DNA of 12,516 nt, from NCBI GenBank assembly GCA_016293925.1, contig JAEDCX010000071.1, positions 1 through 12,516 of the forward strand, given 5' to 3'. The notes beneath the pieces were generated by a model. It was not told where the DNA came from. It did not search any database and saw only the letters and a program-made list of their open reading frames with translations. The position numbers and the translations under genes were made by a program. The stretch's first letter is position 1. The number at the start of each line of letters is the position of its first letter. Positions 1 to 5,747 of the stretch are shown here, piece after piece. The stretch is from Lachnospiraceae bacterium. Its GTDB lineage: Bacteria; Bacillota; Clostridia; Lachnospirales; Lachnospiraceae.

Positions 1-9
1 AGTAATATT

Positions 10-372
10 ATGAGTAAATATGTTTATCAGAAATTTCTTCTTAACTGTAATTATGAGGACATGAGCATAAAAGATTTTCCTACTTTCGAGGGTGATGTTA
101 AAGATGTGCAGGATTATCGTTGTGATTATTGCTTGTTCGATGTCGGCAGAACTTTAACACGAAAAATAAGTGCCGTAGATATAGATGAGCAAGTAGATAC
201 GGAAGAGGATTGGAATCAATTAATAAAAGTGCTAAAGGGATTTGATGTTATTGTTCTTTATGATTACACCATCAATTCTACTAACCCGATTATTCAAAAT
301 TATCGTGATGCAACTTTGAGAGCCTATTTGTATAGGTTAAAAGAAAATAGAGTAAATGTATATTTGGCATAA
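10..372 (+). CDS. hypothetical protein, 120 aa, unrecognised
   Basis: An open frame of 120 codons that I do not recognise. The predicted protein is acidic and soluble. It has no signal peptide, no membrane segment and no obvious catalytic motif. A Cys-Asp-Tyr-Cys motif lies at residues 38-41, and a hydrophobic strand-like segment (VIVLYDYTI) at about 80-88. The first three codons of the window are open in this frame and no Shine-Dalgarno is visible before ATG 10, so the true start may lie upstream, outside the window. The DNA is clearly more AT-rich than the sugar operon to the right. The gene ends directly against the remains of a GNAT gene, whose N-terminal relic is in the same frame after the TAA. 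That suggests a rearrangement junction. Real gene likely, function unknown. Confidence 0.5.
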   Translation: MSKYVYQKFLLNCNYEDMSIKDFPTFEGDVKDVQDYRCDYCLFDVGRTLTRKISAVDIDEQVDTEEDWNQLIKVLKGFDVIVLYDYTINSTNPIIQNYRDATLRAYLYRLKENRVNVYLA

Positions 373-387
373 GATAAAGCCATCGGG

Positions 388-616
388 AGTATATTACAGC
401 TATACCTATATCTCCACGAAACGAATATACCGGAGGATTCCGAGCAGCTAAGGAATACATGGGACTGCATCATGAAGGATACGAACCACCATTTGATCGT
501 CTGTGAAGATGATGCTGCTCACGGGTTCAAAGGAGGAAAGCACTTTGCGGTTCTATCGGAATGCCGGCTATAACAGTTCCGACAAGACTGCATTTGTTCA
601 GTGGATTGATATGTAA
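388..616 (+). pseudogene. GNAT acetyltransferase relic with central deletion and frameshift
   Basis: Two pieces of one GNAT-family N-acetyltransferase lie end to end in different frames. The first (from about 388 to about 510, same frame as 418) reads LQLYLYLHETN-IPEDSEQL, then WDCIMKDTNHHLIVCEDD. This is the N-terminal part of a common Firmicute GNAT subfamily. The second (503-616, frame of 503) reads KMMLLTGSKEESTLRFYRNA, then GYNSSDKTAFVQWIDM and TAA, which is the C-terminal end with the FYRNAGY helix. The middle, including the acetyl-CoA pyrophosphate-binding loop, is missing, as is the start region. The join lies at an AAGATGATG stretch that fits both halves (VCEDD in one frame, KMMLL in the other), consistent with deletion between short repeats. 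No functional product is expected. The family call comes from my recollection of the fold's sequence pattern. Confidence 0.72.
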
Positions 617-725
617 AATTACCGATTTCGGATGATGGGGATTTGACTTGAGTGCAATCAATACTTTGAGAATGCCTCCGGACACACCCGGTTGATCTGA
701 ATGGATGAAACCACGGAGTAAGAAT
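617..725. other. non-coding gap, no recognised feature
   Basis: Between the GNAT relic and the mini-ORF before the methyltransferase gene I see no intact reading frame on either strand and no convincing sigma-A promoter. A TTGACT at about 644 has no -10 at a suitable distance. The promoter of the downstream methyltransferase gene must lie here or upstream, but I could not place it. Confidence 0.4.
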
Positions 726-734
726 AGGAAAGGA

Positions 735-766
735 ATATGCTGTTTATGCTTCTGTAAACAGCATAT
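735..766 (+). promoter_or_regulatory. attenuator-like hairpin before the rRNA methyltransferase
   Basis: A perfect 12-bp inverted repeat, ATATGCTGTTTA (735-746) and TAAACAGCATAT (755-766), encloses an 8-base loop, TGCTTCTG. It is not followed by a T-run (next bases AAGTGAATC), so it is not an intrinsic terminator. The right arm ends 9 bases before the methyltransferase ATG and abuts its weak Shine-Dalgarno-like AAGTGA (767-772). In RNA the hairpin should hinder 30S loading at the main start. A ribosome held on the mini-ORF inside the hairpin would open it. The hairpin is seen directly; the mechanism is inferred. Confidence 0.6.
737..757 (+). CDS. putative leader peptide (six codons, MLFMLL)
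   Basis: A mini-ORF ATG-CTG-TTT-ATG-CTT-CTG-TAA is preceded by a good Shine-Dalgarno (TAGGAAAGG, 725-733). It ends 18 bases before the start codon of the AviRa-type rRNA methyltransferase. Its ATG and first codons form the left arm of a perfect hairpin and its stop codon opens the right arm. Short hydrophobic leader ORFs just upstream of ribosome-modifying resistance genes commonly act as drug sensors through ribosome stalling (erm and cat paradigms). Because the mini-ORF has a better ribosome site than the main gene, it is likely to be translated. Its regulatory role is inference; it could be a chance ORF inside a hairpin. Confidence 0.5.
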   Translation: MLFMLL

Positions 767-775
767 AAGTGAATC

Positions 776-1486
776 ATGCAATATAAATACTGCGATCATG
801 AAAACTTTGAAGATTATGCAAGTGGGAGAGTATTATATTCTGCTGAAGGTGTGGCTAATTTTCCGGTGCGCCTGGTAAATGAAATATTCGGTTATGCCAG
901 AGAGCATTCTGTTAAGAAACGTGACTTATGCGTGTATGACCCATGCTGTGGAGGCGGATATTCTTTGACTGTTTTAGGATTGATGAATGCAGATGTGATC
1001 CGGCAGATATACGGAAGTGACATTGACACAAAAATGGTCGAAGTTGCGAAGAAAAATCTTGCACTCTTAAGCGAAGATGGAATGGAGAAACGTTATGCAG
1101 AATTAGAAGCATTATATGATCTGTACGGAAAATCATCTCATGCGGATGCATTGGAAAGCATCGGAAGACTGAAAAAAAGAATGCATGGGCGTATTGCTAC
1201 AGAAATATTTGTGGCTGATTGTACCCAAAAACTGCCACCTCTTTCTCCGGATATCATTATTACCGACATTCCGTACGGTAATCTGGTGGAGTGGAATACG
1301 GAAAGTATTCATCCGTTGTATGATATGTTACAACAGTTGGCGAGTATTTCGCACGAAGACACGGTATTGGCAGTTTCCATGGATAAAAAGCAAAGTGTCA
1401 TACATCCCGCATGGATAAGAAAGAAAAAGCAGATAGCGGGGAAGAGAAAATTTGAAATATATGTCAGGGAGGATCCTTGCCAATAG
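776..1486 (+). CDS. AviRa-family 23S rRNA methyltransferase (putative orthosomycin resistance)
   Basis: A 236-aa class I SAM-dependent methyltransferase of the AviRa type. In the avilamycin producer Streptomyces viridochromogenes, AviRa methylates a guanosine in domain V of 23S rRNA and confers avilamycin resistance. Family hallmarks seen: N-terminal ASGRVLYSAEGVANFPVRL (residues 15-33); SAM motif I DPCCGGGYSLTVLGL (55-69); acidic ribose-binding SDID (81-84); catalytic/base-binding TDIPYGN (163-169), matching AviRa's TDLPYG. The ATG at 776 is the most upstream start possible, because an in-frame TGA sits at 770-772. Its Shine-Dalgarno (AAGTGA) is weak, as expected for a gene whose translation is gated by the adjacent hairpin and mini-ORF. 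It stands alone between a GNAT relic and a terminator, suggesting accessory or mobile origin. The family call is strong. Target base and drug spectrum are inferred. Confidence 0.85.
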   Translation: MQYKYCDHENFEDYASGRVLYSAEGVANFPVRLVNEIFGYAREHSVKKRDLCVYDPCCGGGYSLTVLGLMNADVIRQIYGSDIDTKMVEVAKKNLALLSEDGMEKRYAELEALYDLYGKSSHADALESIGRLKKRMHGRIATEIFVADCTQKLPPLSPDIIITDIPYGNLVEWNTESIHPLYDMLQQLASISHEDTVLAVSMDKKQSVIHPAWIRKKKQIAGKRKFEIYVREDPCQ

Positions 1487-1657
1487 AATCGTCTGATCGA
1501 ATGAACCGATCGGATGGACGAATTCTATGAGGATTCGATTTCATACGTATAACCGGCTTCTGTGATAGCCTTAATGGTATCATGTTCTTAATGATGCTAG
1601 CATATATGCGATAAAATGTCAACTATACATATAGAAAAGGTTGACAATTATAAGAAT
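1487..1657. other. intergenic stretch with short palindromes
   Basis: No intact gene seen. It holds a perfect 10-bp palindrome, ATGCTAGCAT (1594-1603), and a 7-bp inverted repeat, TGTCAAC (1617-1623) / GTTGACA (1640-1646), separated by 16 bases. The right half contains a perfect -35 hexamer (TTGACA, 1641-1646), but no -10 follows at 16-18 bases because that position lies inside the terminator stem. A regulatory role cannot be argued from this alone. Confidence 0.3.
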
Positions 1658-1701
1658 GATCTTGAGATGAGTTGTGACAACTCATCTCAAGATCTTTTTT
1701 T
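1658..1701 (+). terminator. strong intrinsic terminator, probably bidirectional
   Basis: A perfect 17-bp stem (1658-1674 pairing with 1678-1694; arm GATCTTGAGATGAGTTG) has a TGA loop and is followed by seven T (1695-1701). On the plus strand it would end transcripts from the methyltransferase gene 172 bases upstream. On the minus strand it lies 14 bases beyond the araC-type stop codon, followed by a moderately T-rich ATTCTTATAATT. One element can therefore serve both convergent genes. Confidence 0.88.
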
Positions 1702-1708
1702 GCACAGA

Positions 1709-2551
1709 TTACCGGTGCTGATTCCGCCATTCCCGGGGACAGATTCCGTAGACTGTTCGGAAAGCGCGGGAAAAATGAAGCTGATTGTCATATCCGACAG
1801 CGGAACCGATCTCTCCAATGGATAAGGAGGTCAGCTTTAATAATTCCGTGGCTTTGACCATGCGATAGTTCATCAGGAATTCCTGCGGAGAGCGTCCGAT
1901 GGAATTGCGGAAGATTTTGCCGAAATAGCTGCGGTTAATGCCACAGACGGCGGCAATGTCTTCGACGGAAATATGATTTTGAAAATTTTGCTCAATATAG
2001 TTGATTGCTTCTTTGATATAGTAATCGCTCATCTTACTGCTGGTAACCAGCTTGGTGGATTGGGCGGATTGGGCAAGGTAATCCAGAAACAGATACAGGT
2101 GTCCGATCAGATGCAAGGGTGATTCCTGGGGATGATGGATGATATACAGCATTTCTTCTTTCATCCGCTCCCGGTAATCCTTGGAGTGAGGATGATATAC
2201 CGGGGAATTAAGAGACAGTTCGGTTAGATCCAGCGCCTCTTTTACCCGGAGTCCGTCAAACTCAATCCATACATACTCCCAGGGAAGATTCTGATCTGCG
2301 TAGTAGGTGTTGATCTGCCCGGGAAAGATCAGAAATCCCTGTCCGCTCCGAATGGTGTAGGTTTTCGTCTCACCTTTTGCATTATTGGACATAAGTGTGC
2401 CCGTACCGGAGATAATATAGTGAAACAGATAATGATTGCGGGTGGCAGGACCGAACGAATGTCCCGGTTTGCATTGTTCATATCCGTATTGATACATGCC
2501 CAAATCGATGAAATTCTTAATGGGAAAAATGTGAAACATAACATTGTTCAT
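1709..2551 (-). CDS. AraC-family transcriptional regulator of the RFO operon
   Basis: A 280-aa AraC/XylS regulator of the MsmR/RafR type. Residues about 35-100 form the N-terminal cupin ligand-binding half (YLFHYIISGTGTL, GFLIFPGQINTYY, WEYVWIEFDG). The C-terminal half has two helix-turn-helices: ISVEDIAAVCGINRSYF (194-210) and LSIGEIGSAVGYDNQLHFSR (243-262), followed by the family tail CPREWR (271-276). I chose the ATG at 2551 over one 48 bases upstream because AAGGAG (2558-2563) sits 6 bases before it. The gene is divergent from the transporter operon, so it is probably its local activator, responding to an RFO, melibiose or sucrose signal. Its own probable extended -10 lies inside an inverted repeat in the shared intergenic region, suggesting autoregulation. 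The ligand is not determinable here. Confidence 0.9.
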   Translation of the reverse strand: MNNVMFHIFPIKNFIDLGMYQYGYEQCKPGHSFGPATRNHYLFHYIISGTGTLMSNNAKGETKTYTIRSGQGFLIFPGQINTYYADQNLPWEYVWIEFDGLRVKEALDLTELSLNSPVYHPHSKDYRERMKEEMLYIIHHPQESPLHLIGHLYLFLDYLAQSAQSTKLVTSSKMSDYYIKEAINYIEQNFQNHISVEDIAAVCGINRSYFGKIFRNSIGRSPQEFLMNYRMVKATELLKLTSLSIGEIGSAVGYDNQLHFSRAFRTVYGICPREWRNQHR

Positions 2552-2575
2552 GAGAAACTCCTTATGTGAATTATT

Positions 2576-2624
2576 CCAAAATGCGTCATGATGATGCATT
2601 ATAGCACGAAATAAAGCATTTTGG
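2576..2624. repeat. 9-bp inverted repeat, candidate regulator operator
   Basis: CCAAAATGC (2576-2584) and GCATTTTGG (2616-2624) are perfect inverted copies with centres 40 bp apart, about four helical turns. The araC -10 box (2598-2603) lies between them. The position suits a looped or paired binding site that controls the regulator's own promoter and the divergent operon. The repeat is seen; regulator binding is inferred. Confidence 0.45.
2598..2606 (-). promoter_or_regulatory. extended -10 promoter of the araC-type gene
   Basis: On the minus strand, TGCTATAAT is a perfect -10 hexamer with the TGn extension. No good -35 is present at 17 bases, which is acceptable for an extended -10 promoter. 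Transcription would start near 2591, giving a leader of about 40 bases to the ATG at 2551. Confidence 0.6.
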
Positions 2625-2650
2625 TATAAAAAACGAAAAAAGCTGATATT

Positions 2651-2678
2651 TATTGTCAGTATATTGGCATGTTACGAT
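2651..2678 (+). promoter_or_regulatory. probable activator-dependent promoter of the RFO operon
   Basis: An imperfect direct repeat, TATTGTCA (2651-2658) and TATTGGCA (2662-2669), recurs every 11 bp. It sits immediately upstream of an extended -10-like TGT-TACGAT (2670-2678). No consensus -35 exists; the repeat occupies the -35 position. One-turn tandem boxes overlapping -35 are typical of AraC-family activation sites. Start would be near 2685, with a leader of about 40 bases to the binding-protein ATG. Assignment is inferential. Confidence 0.4.
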
Positions 2679-2725
2679 GAAAGCAACTAGAAAACACCCC
2701 AAATTCAGAGGAGAGGATAGAGAAT

Positions 2726-4024
2726 ATGTCAAACAGAAAAGGGAAAAAAGCAGTACGAATGATAATCGGATTCGCGATGGTTCTGGCTGGCCTGACAGGC
2801 TGTTCGAAGGGCAGGACGGATGGGAAGATTGAAGTGGAACTGGTCTCTTACAAACCGGAAGCGGTGGAGGTTTTCCGGGAAATTGCGGAGCGTTTCAATG
2901 CCACGCATGATGATATTCATCTGACAATTGATTCCCCGAATGAGGCCATAACGATTCTGAAAACGAGATTCATCAGGGAGGATTACCCTGATATTGTGGG
3001 AATTGGGGGTGATATGACCTATTCCAATTTTCTGGATGCGGATCTGTTTATGGATATTTCGGATCTGGCGGAAGTTGCAATGGTAAAACAATCCTATCTG
3101 GACATGGATAAAGAACTGGAATTCATCCCACAAGAAGGAATCTATGCGCTGCCCTATGTGGCGAATGCGGCAGGGATCTTGTACAACAAAGACATGTTTG
3201 AGACCTATGGATGGGAGATACCGGAAACCTGGGATGCGTTTGTTGCATTGTGTGAAGCAATCCGGGAGTGCGGAATCCAACCATTGTATCTGGGCTATAA
3301 GGATACATGGACCTGTCTTGCACCGTGGAATGCTCTGGCGGTTGGATTGACGGATTCCGATATTTGCAATCAGGTGAATATGGGGAATACTACATTTCTG
3401 GAAGCCTACGAGGAAGTGGCGGAGAAAAGCAAGGCCCTGCTGGATTACGCAGAACCGAATCCGTATGCATACGGATATAATGACGCATGTACGGCTTTTG
3501 CCAGAGGACAGTCGGCAATGTACCCCATCGGAAGCTACGCAATCCCTCAGATTAAGTCGGTCAATCCTTCCATGAATATTGGTTCGTTTACGTTTCCGGC
3601 GAATGAGGCAAAGGAAGACAATGTGTTGAATTCGGGCATTGATCTGCAGTTTTGTGTCATGAAAAACACGAAACATAAAGAAGCTGTGTATGAAGTACTC
3701 CGATTCCTATATGAGGATGAAACCATTCAATTCTACCTGGAACGACAGGGAGGAATTGCATGCAAAGAGGGAGATTTTGACATCCCGGAAGAACTGGAAG
3801 ACATGAGAGAGTATATTGAAGCAGGTAGAATGGCTGATTATCAGGATCACCACTATCCGAGCGAAATGAGTGTCGATGCCATGATTCAGACATTCCTGCT
3901 GGATGAGAACGAAGACGCAGTGAATACTTTTTTACAACGGTTTGATAAGGCCTGGAAGCGGTATAACAGGGATTTAATCAGAAAAGTGCAGCAGTATCAG
4001 CAGGAAACGGAGGGGGATCAATGA
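2726..4024 (+). CDS. ABC sugar transporter, lipoprotein substrate-binding protein
   Basis: A 432-aa extracellular solute-binding protein of the MalE/family-1 type, first gene of the RFO operon. The N-terminus is a lipoprotein signal: basic residues 4-11 (RKGKKAVR), hydrophobic core IIGFAMVLAG, lipobox LTGC with the modified cysteine at 26. It would therefore be tethered outside the membrane. The mature part has the usual two-lobe pattern, including YALPYVANAAGILYNKDMFE (about 138-157) followed by PETWDAF, typical of oligosaccharide binders. The Shine-Dalgarno GAGAGG (2711-2716) is 9 bases before the ATG. The stop overlaps the next start in ATGA (4021-4024), implying coupled translation. Genomic context points to raffinose, stachyose, melibiose or sucrose as ligand; the sequence does not fix which. 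Confidence 0.93.
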   Translation: MSNRKGKKAVRMIIGFAMVLAGLTGCSKGRTDGKIEVELVSYKPEAVEVFREIAERFNATHDDIHLTIDSPNEAITILKTRFIREDYPDIVGIGGDMTYSNFLDADLFMDISDLAEVAMVKQSYLDMDKELEFIPQEGIYALPYVANAAGILYNKDMFETYGWEIPETWDAFVALCEAIRECGIQPLYLGYKDTWTCLAPWNALAVGLTDSDICNQVNMGNTTFLEAYEEVAEKSKALLDYAEPNPYAYGYNDACTAFARGQSAMYPIGSYAIPQIKSVNPSMNIGSFTFPANEAKEDNVLNSGIDLQFCVMKNTKHKEAVYEVLRFLYEDETIQFYLERQGGIACKEGDFDIPEELEDMREYIEAGRMADYQDHHYPSEMSVDAMIQTFLLDENEDAVNTFLQRFDKAWKRYNRDLIRKVQQYQQETEGDQ

Positions 4025-4896
4025 AAAAGAGGATGAGCAATCGGGACAAAACATTTTGGGCAGTCGTCATACCGGTACTGGCATTGTTTTTTACCTTCAA
4101 TACCTTGCCGATGATAAAAGGGTTTATATACAGCTTTACCAACTATCGGGGGTACGGGACCTACGAATATGTGGGTTTGAGAAACTATAGGGATCTTTTC
4201 ACGGATGTCAGGGTTGGAAAAAGCTACCTGTTTACCTTCAAGTATGCATTGGCAGGAACGGTACTGGTGAATGTGCTCAGTCTGATTATGGCACTTGGAC
4301 TGAACAGCAGAATCCGTTTCAAAAGTGCACTCAGGGGAATCTATTTTGTACCCAATATTATGGGGGGTCTGGTAATCGGTTACATTTTCAGTTTCCTGTT
4401 TACCTATATTCTTCCGGCAGTCGGAAATGCATTCCATATTCCTTTCCTACAGAACAGTATTCTGGGCAGTGCAAAATATGCATGGATCGGTGTATTGATC
4501 GTCGGTGTGTGGCAGGCAGTGGCAATGAATACGATTATCTATGTTTCGGGTCTTCAGACCGTTCCGCAGGATGTATATGAGGCAAGCAGGATAGATGGTG
4601 CGGGCAGGTGGAAAGAATTCTGGAAGGTGACGTTTCCGCTGTTGATGCCTTTCGTGACAATCAATCTGGTATTGAGTACGAAGAATTTTCTGATGGTATT
4701 TGATCAGATTATGTCATTGACCAAGGGCGGACCGGCCCAGAGCACGGAATCGATCTCCTTCCTGATATACAAAAACGGTATGGATGGAGGGCAGTTCGGT
4801 TTTCAGAGTGCCAATGCCGTCATATTCTTTTTGGTCATTGTGATAATCTCTGTATTCCAGATGACTGTGATGAATAGGAGGGAGGAACAGTTATGA
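4021..4896 (+). CDS. ABC sugar transporter permease, MalF/MsmF type
   Basis: A 291-aa inner-membrane permease with about six hydrophobic segments (first about 12-36, last about 265-284). The cytoplasmic EAA loop, which docks the ATPase, reads YEASRIDGAGRWKEFWKVTF (186-205). A family C-terminal signature is LTKGGPAQSTESISFLIY (233-250). The start overlaps the binding-protein stop by four bases and has GGAGGGGG (4009-4016) just upstream. It forms a heterodimeric channel with the next gene product. No ATP-binding subunit is encoded in the window, so a shared MsmK/MalK-type ATPase from elsewhere must energise it. Confidence 0.94.
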   Translation: MKKRMSNRDKTFWAVVIPVLALFFTFNTLPMIKGFIYSFTNYRGYGTYEYVGLRNYRDLFTDVRVGKSYLFTFKYALAGTVLVNVLSLIMALGLNSRIRFKSALRGIYFVPNIMGGLVIGYIFSFLFTYILPAVGNAFHIPFLQNSILGSAKYAWIGVLIVGVWQAVAMNTIIYVSGLQTVPQDVYEASRIDGAGRWKEFWKVTFPLLMPFVTINLVLSTKNFLMVFDQIMSLTKGGPAQSTESISFLIYKNGMDGGQFGFQSANAVIFFLVIVIISVFQMTVMNRREEQL

Positions 4897-5735
4897 TAAG
4901 AGAAAAGAAAAAAACAAACTGGGTATTAACCATTGTTCTGATTCTGGGAACGGTTACCGTTTTCTTTCCGCTCTATATGGCAATCATCATTGCATTCAAG
5001 AAACCGAGTGAAATGACCAATGACGTGGCCGGTGCATTGGCTTTTCCGGAGGAGTGGAGTCTTGATAATTTCAGGCAGGCGATGGAAGTTACCAATTTCT
5101 GGCATTCCCTGGGCAACAGTCTGCTGATTACATTGACAACCATCGGACTGGCTGTGTTGATTCATTCGATTGCCGGTTACGTGATCGGAAGAGGAATGGC
5201 AAAGAGGAAAAGTTTTCGATTTATCTACCTCTATATTGTCAGCGGTATGTTTGTCCCGTTCTCCATTCTGATGATGCCATTGGTAAAGCAGACGGCGCAG
5301 ATGGGACTGGGGAATCGTGCGGGCGTAATACTCCTTTATCTGGTTTTCTATATGCCGATGAACGTGATGCTCTATACAGGATATATGAAGAATATTCCGA
5401 TTGCGTTGGAGGAGGCTTCGAATATGGATGGAGCCAGTACCTGGAAAACCTATTGGAGAATTGTCTTTCCGATGATGAAGCCCATGCATGCTACCGTTGC
5501 GATTCTGACCGCACTAGGTACCTGGAATGATGTGATGACACCACTTGTCATCCTGTCGGGAACCGGGCATAATACGCTTCCTCTGGCACAGCTTCATTTC
5601 CAGACACAGTTCGGAACCAATTATAATCTGGCATTTGCATCCTATATTCTGGCGTTGATACCGATTCTGATCTTCTATATCATCTGCCAGAAACAGATAT
5701 TGAACGGCGTTGCAAATGGCGCGGTGAAGGGATAG
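4893..5735 (+). CDS. ABC sugar transporter permease, MalG/MsmG type
   Basis: A 280-aa permease, the second half of the transmembrane channel. It has an N-terminal membrane segment (about 10-33, ending FFPLYMAIIIAFKKPSE, typical of MalG), an EAA loop LEEASNMDGASTWKTYWRIV (172-191), and a C-terminal segment ending in the NGVANGAVKG tail common in this family. The start overlaps the preceding stop by ATGA (4893-4896), with GGAGGGAGG about 8 bases upstream. Its TAG stop is embedded in the Shine-Dalgarno of agaSK (TAGGAGG, 5733-5739), so the operon continues without a break. Confidence 0.94.
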   Translation: MIREKKKTNWVLTIVLILGTVTVFFPLYMAIIIAFKKPSEMTNDVAGALAFPEEWSLDNFRQAMEVTNFWHSLGNSLLITLTTIGLAVLIHSIAGYVIGRGMAKRKSFRFIYLYIVSGMFVPFSILMMPLVKQTAQMGLGNRAGVILLYLVFYMPMNVMLYTGYMKNIPIALEEASNMDGASTWKTYWRIVFPMMKPMHATVAILTALGTWNDVMTPLVILSGTGHNTLPLAQLHFQTQFGTNYNLAFASYILALIPILIFYIICQKQILNGVANGAVKG

Positions 5736-5747
5736 GAGGAAACGAAA

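Noticed and set aside
378..509. Alternative frame reading RNEYTGGFRAAKEYMGL, first suspected as a LacI-type regulator fragment
   Set aside because: The neighbouring frame reads a much better match to the GNAT N-terminus (PEDSEQLRNTWDCIMKDTNH) and pairs with the GNAT C-terminal piece downstream.
735..766. Hairpin read as an intrinsic terminator
   Set aside because: No T-run follows on either strand, and the stem directly precedes a start codon rather than following a stop of a real gene.
527..799. 90-codon minus-strand frame over the GNAT relic and hairpin
   Set aside because: The plus strand reads convincing GNAT C-terminal sequence over part of it, and its start would lie across the methyltransferase start. 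No family resemblance seen.
1525..1581. Minus-strand DTIKAITEAGYTYEIESS then stop, resembling the end of a heavy-metal-associated (CopZ-like) domain
   Set aside because: Only 18 residues with a stop a few codons upstream; too short to support a call.
2674..2695. Possible catabolite-response (cre) site around TGAAAGCAACTAGA
   Set aside because: It lacks the central CG and the conserved right half of the cre consensus.
2729..3676. 315-codon open frame on the minus strand
   Set aside because: It lies wholly antisense to the lipoprotein binding-protein gene, which has a clear signal peptide, ribosome site and operon fit. The antisense product is rich in His, Arg and Cys with no motif, typical of a codon-bias shadow.
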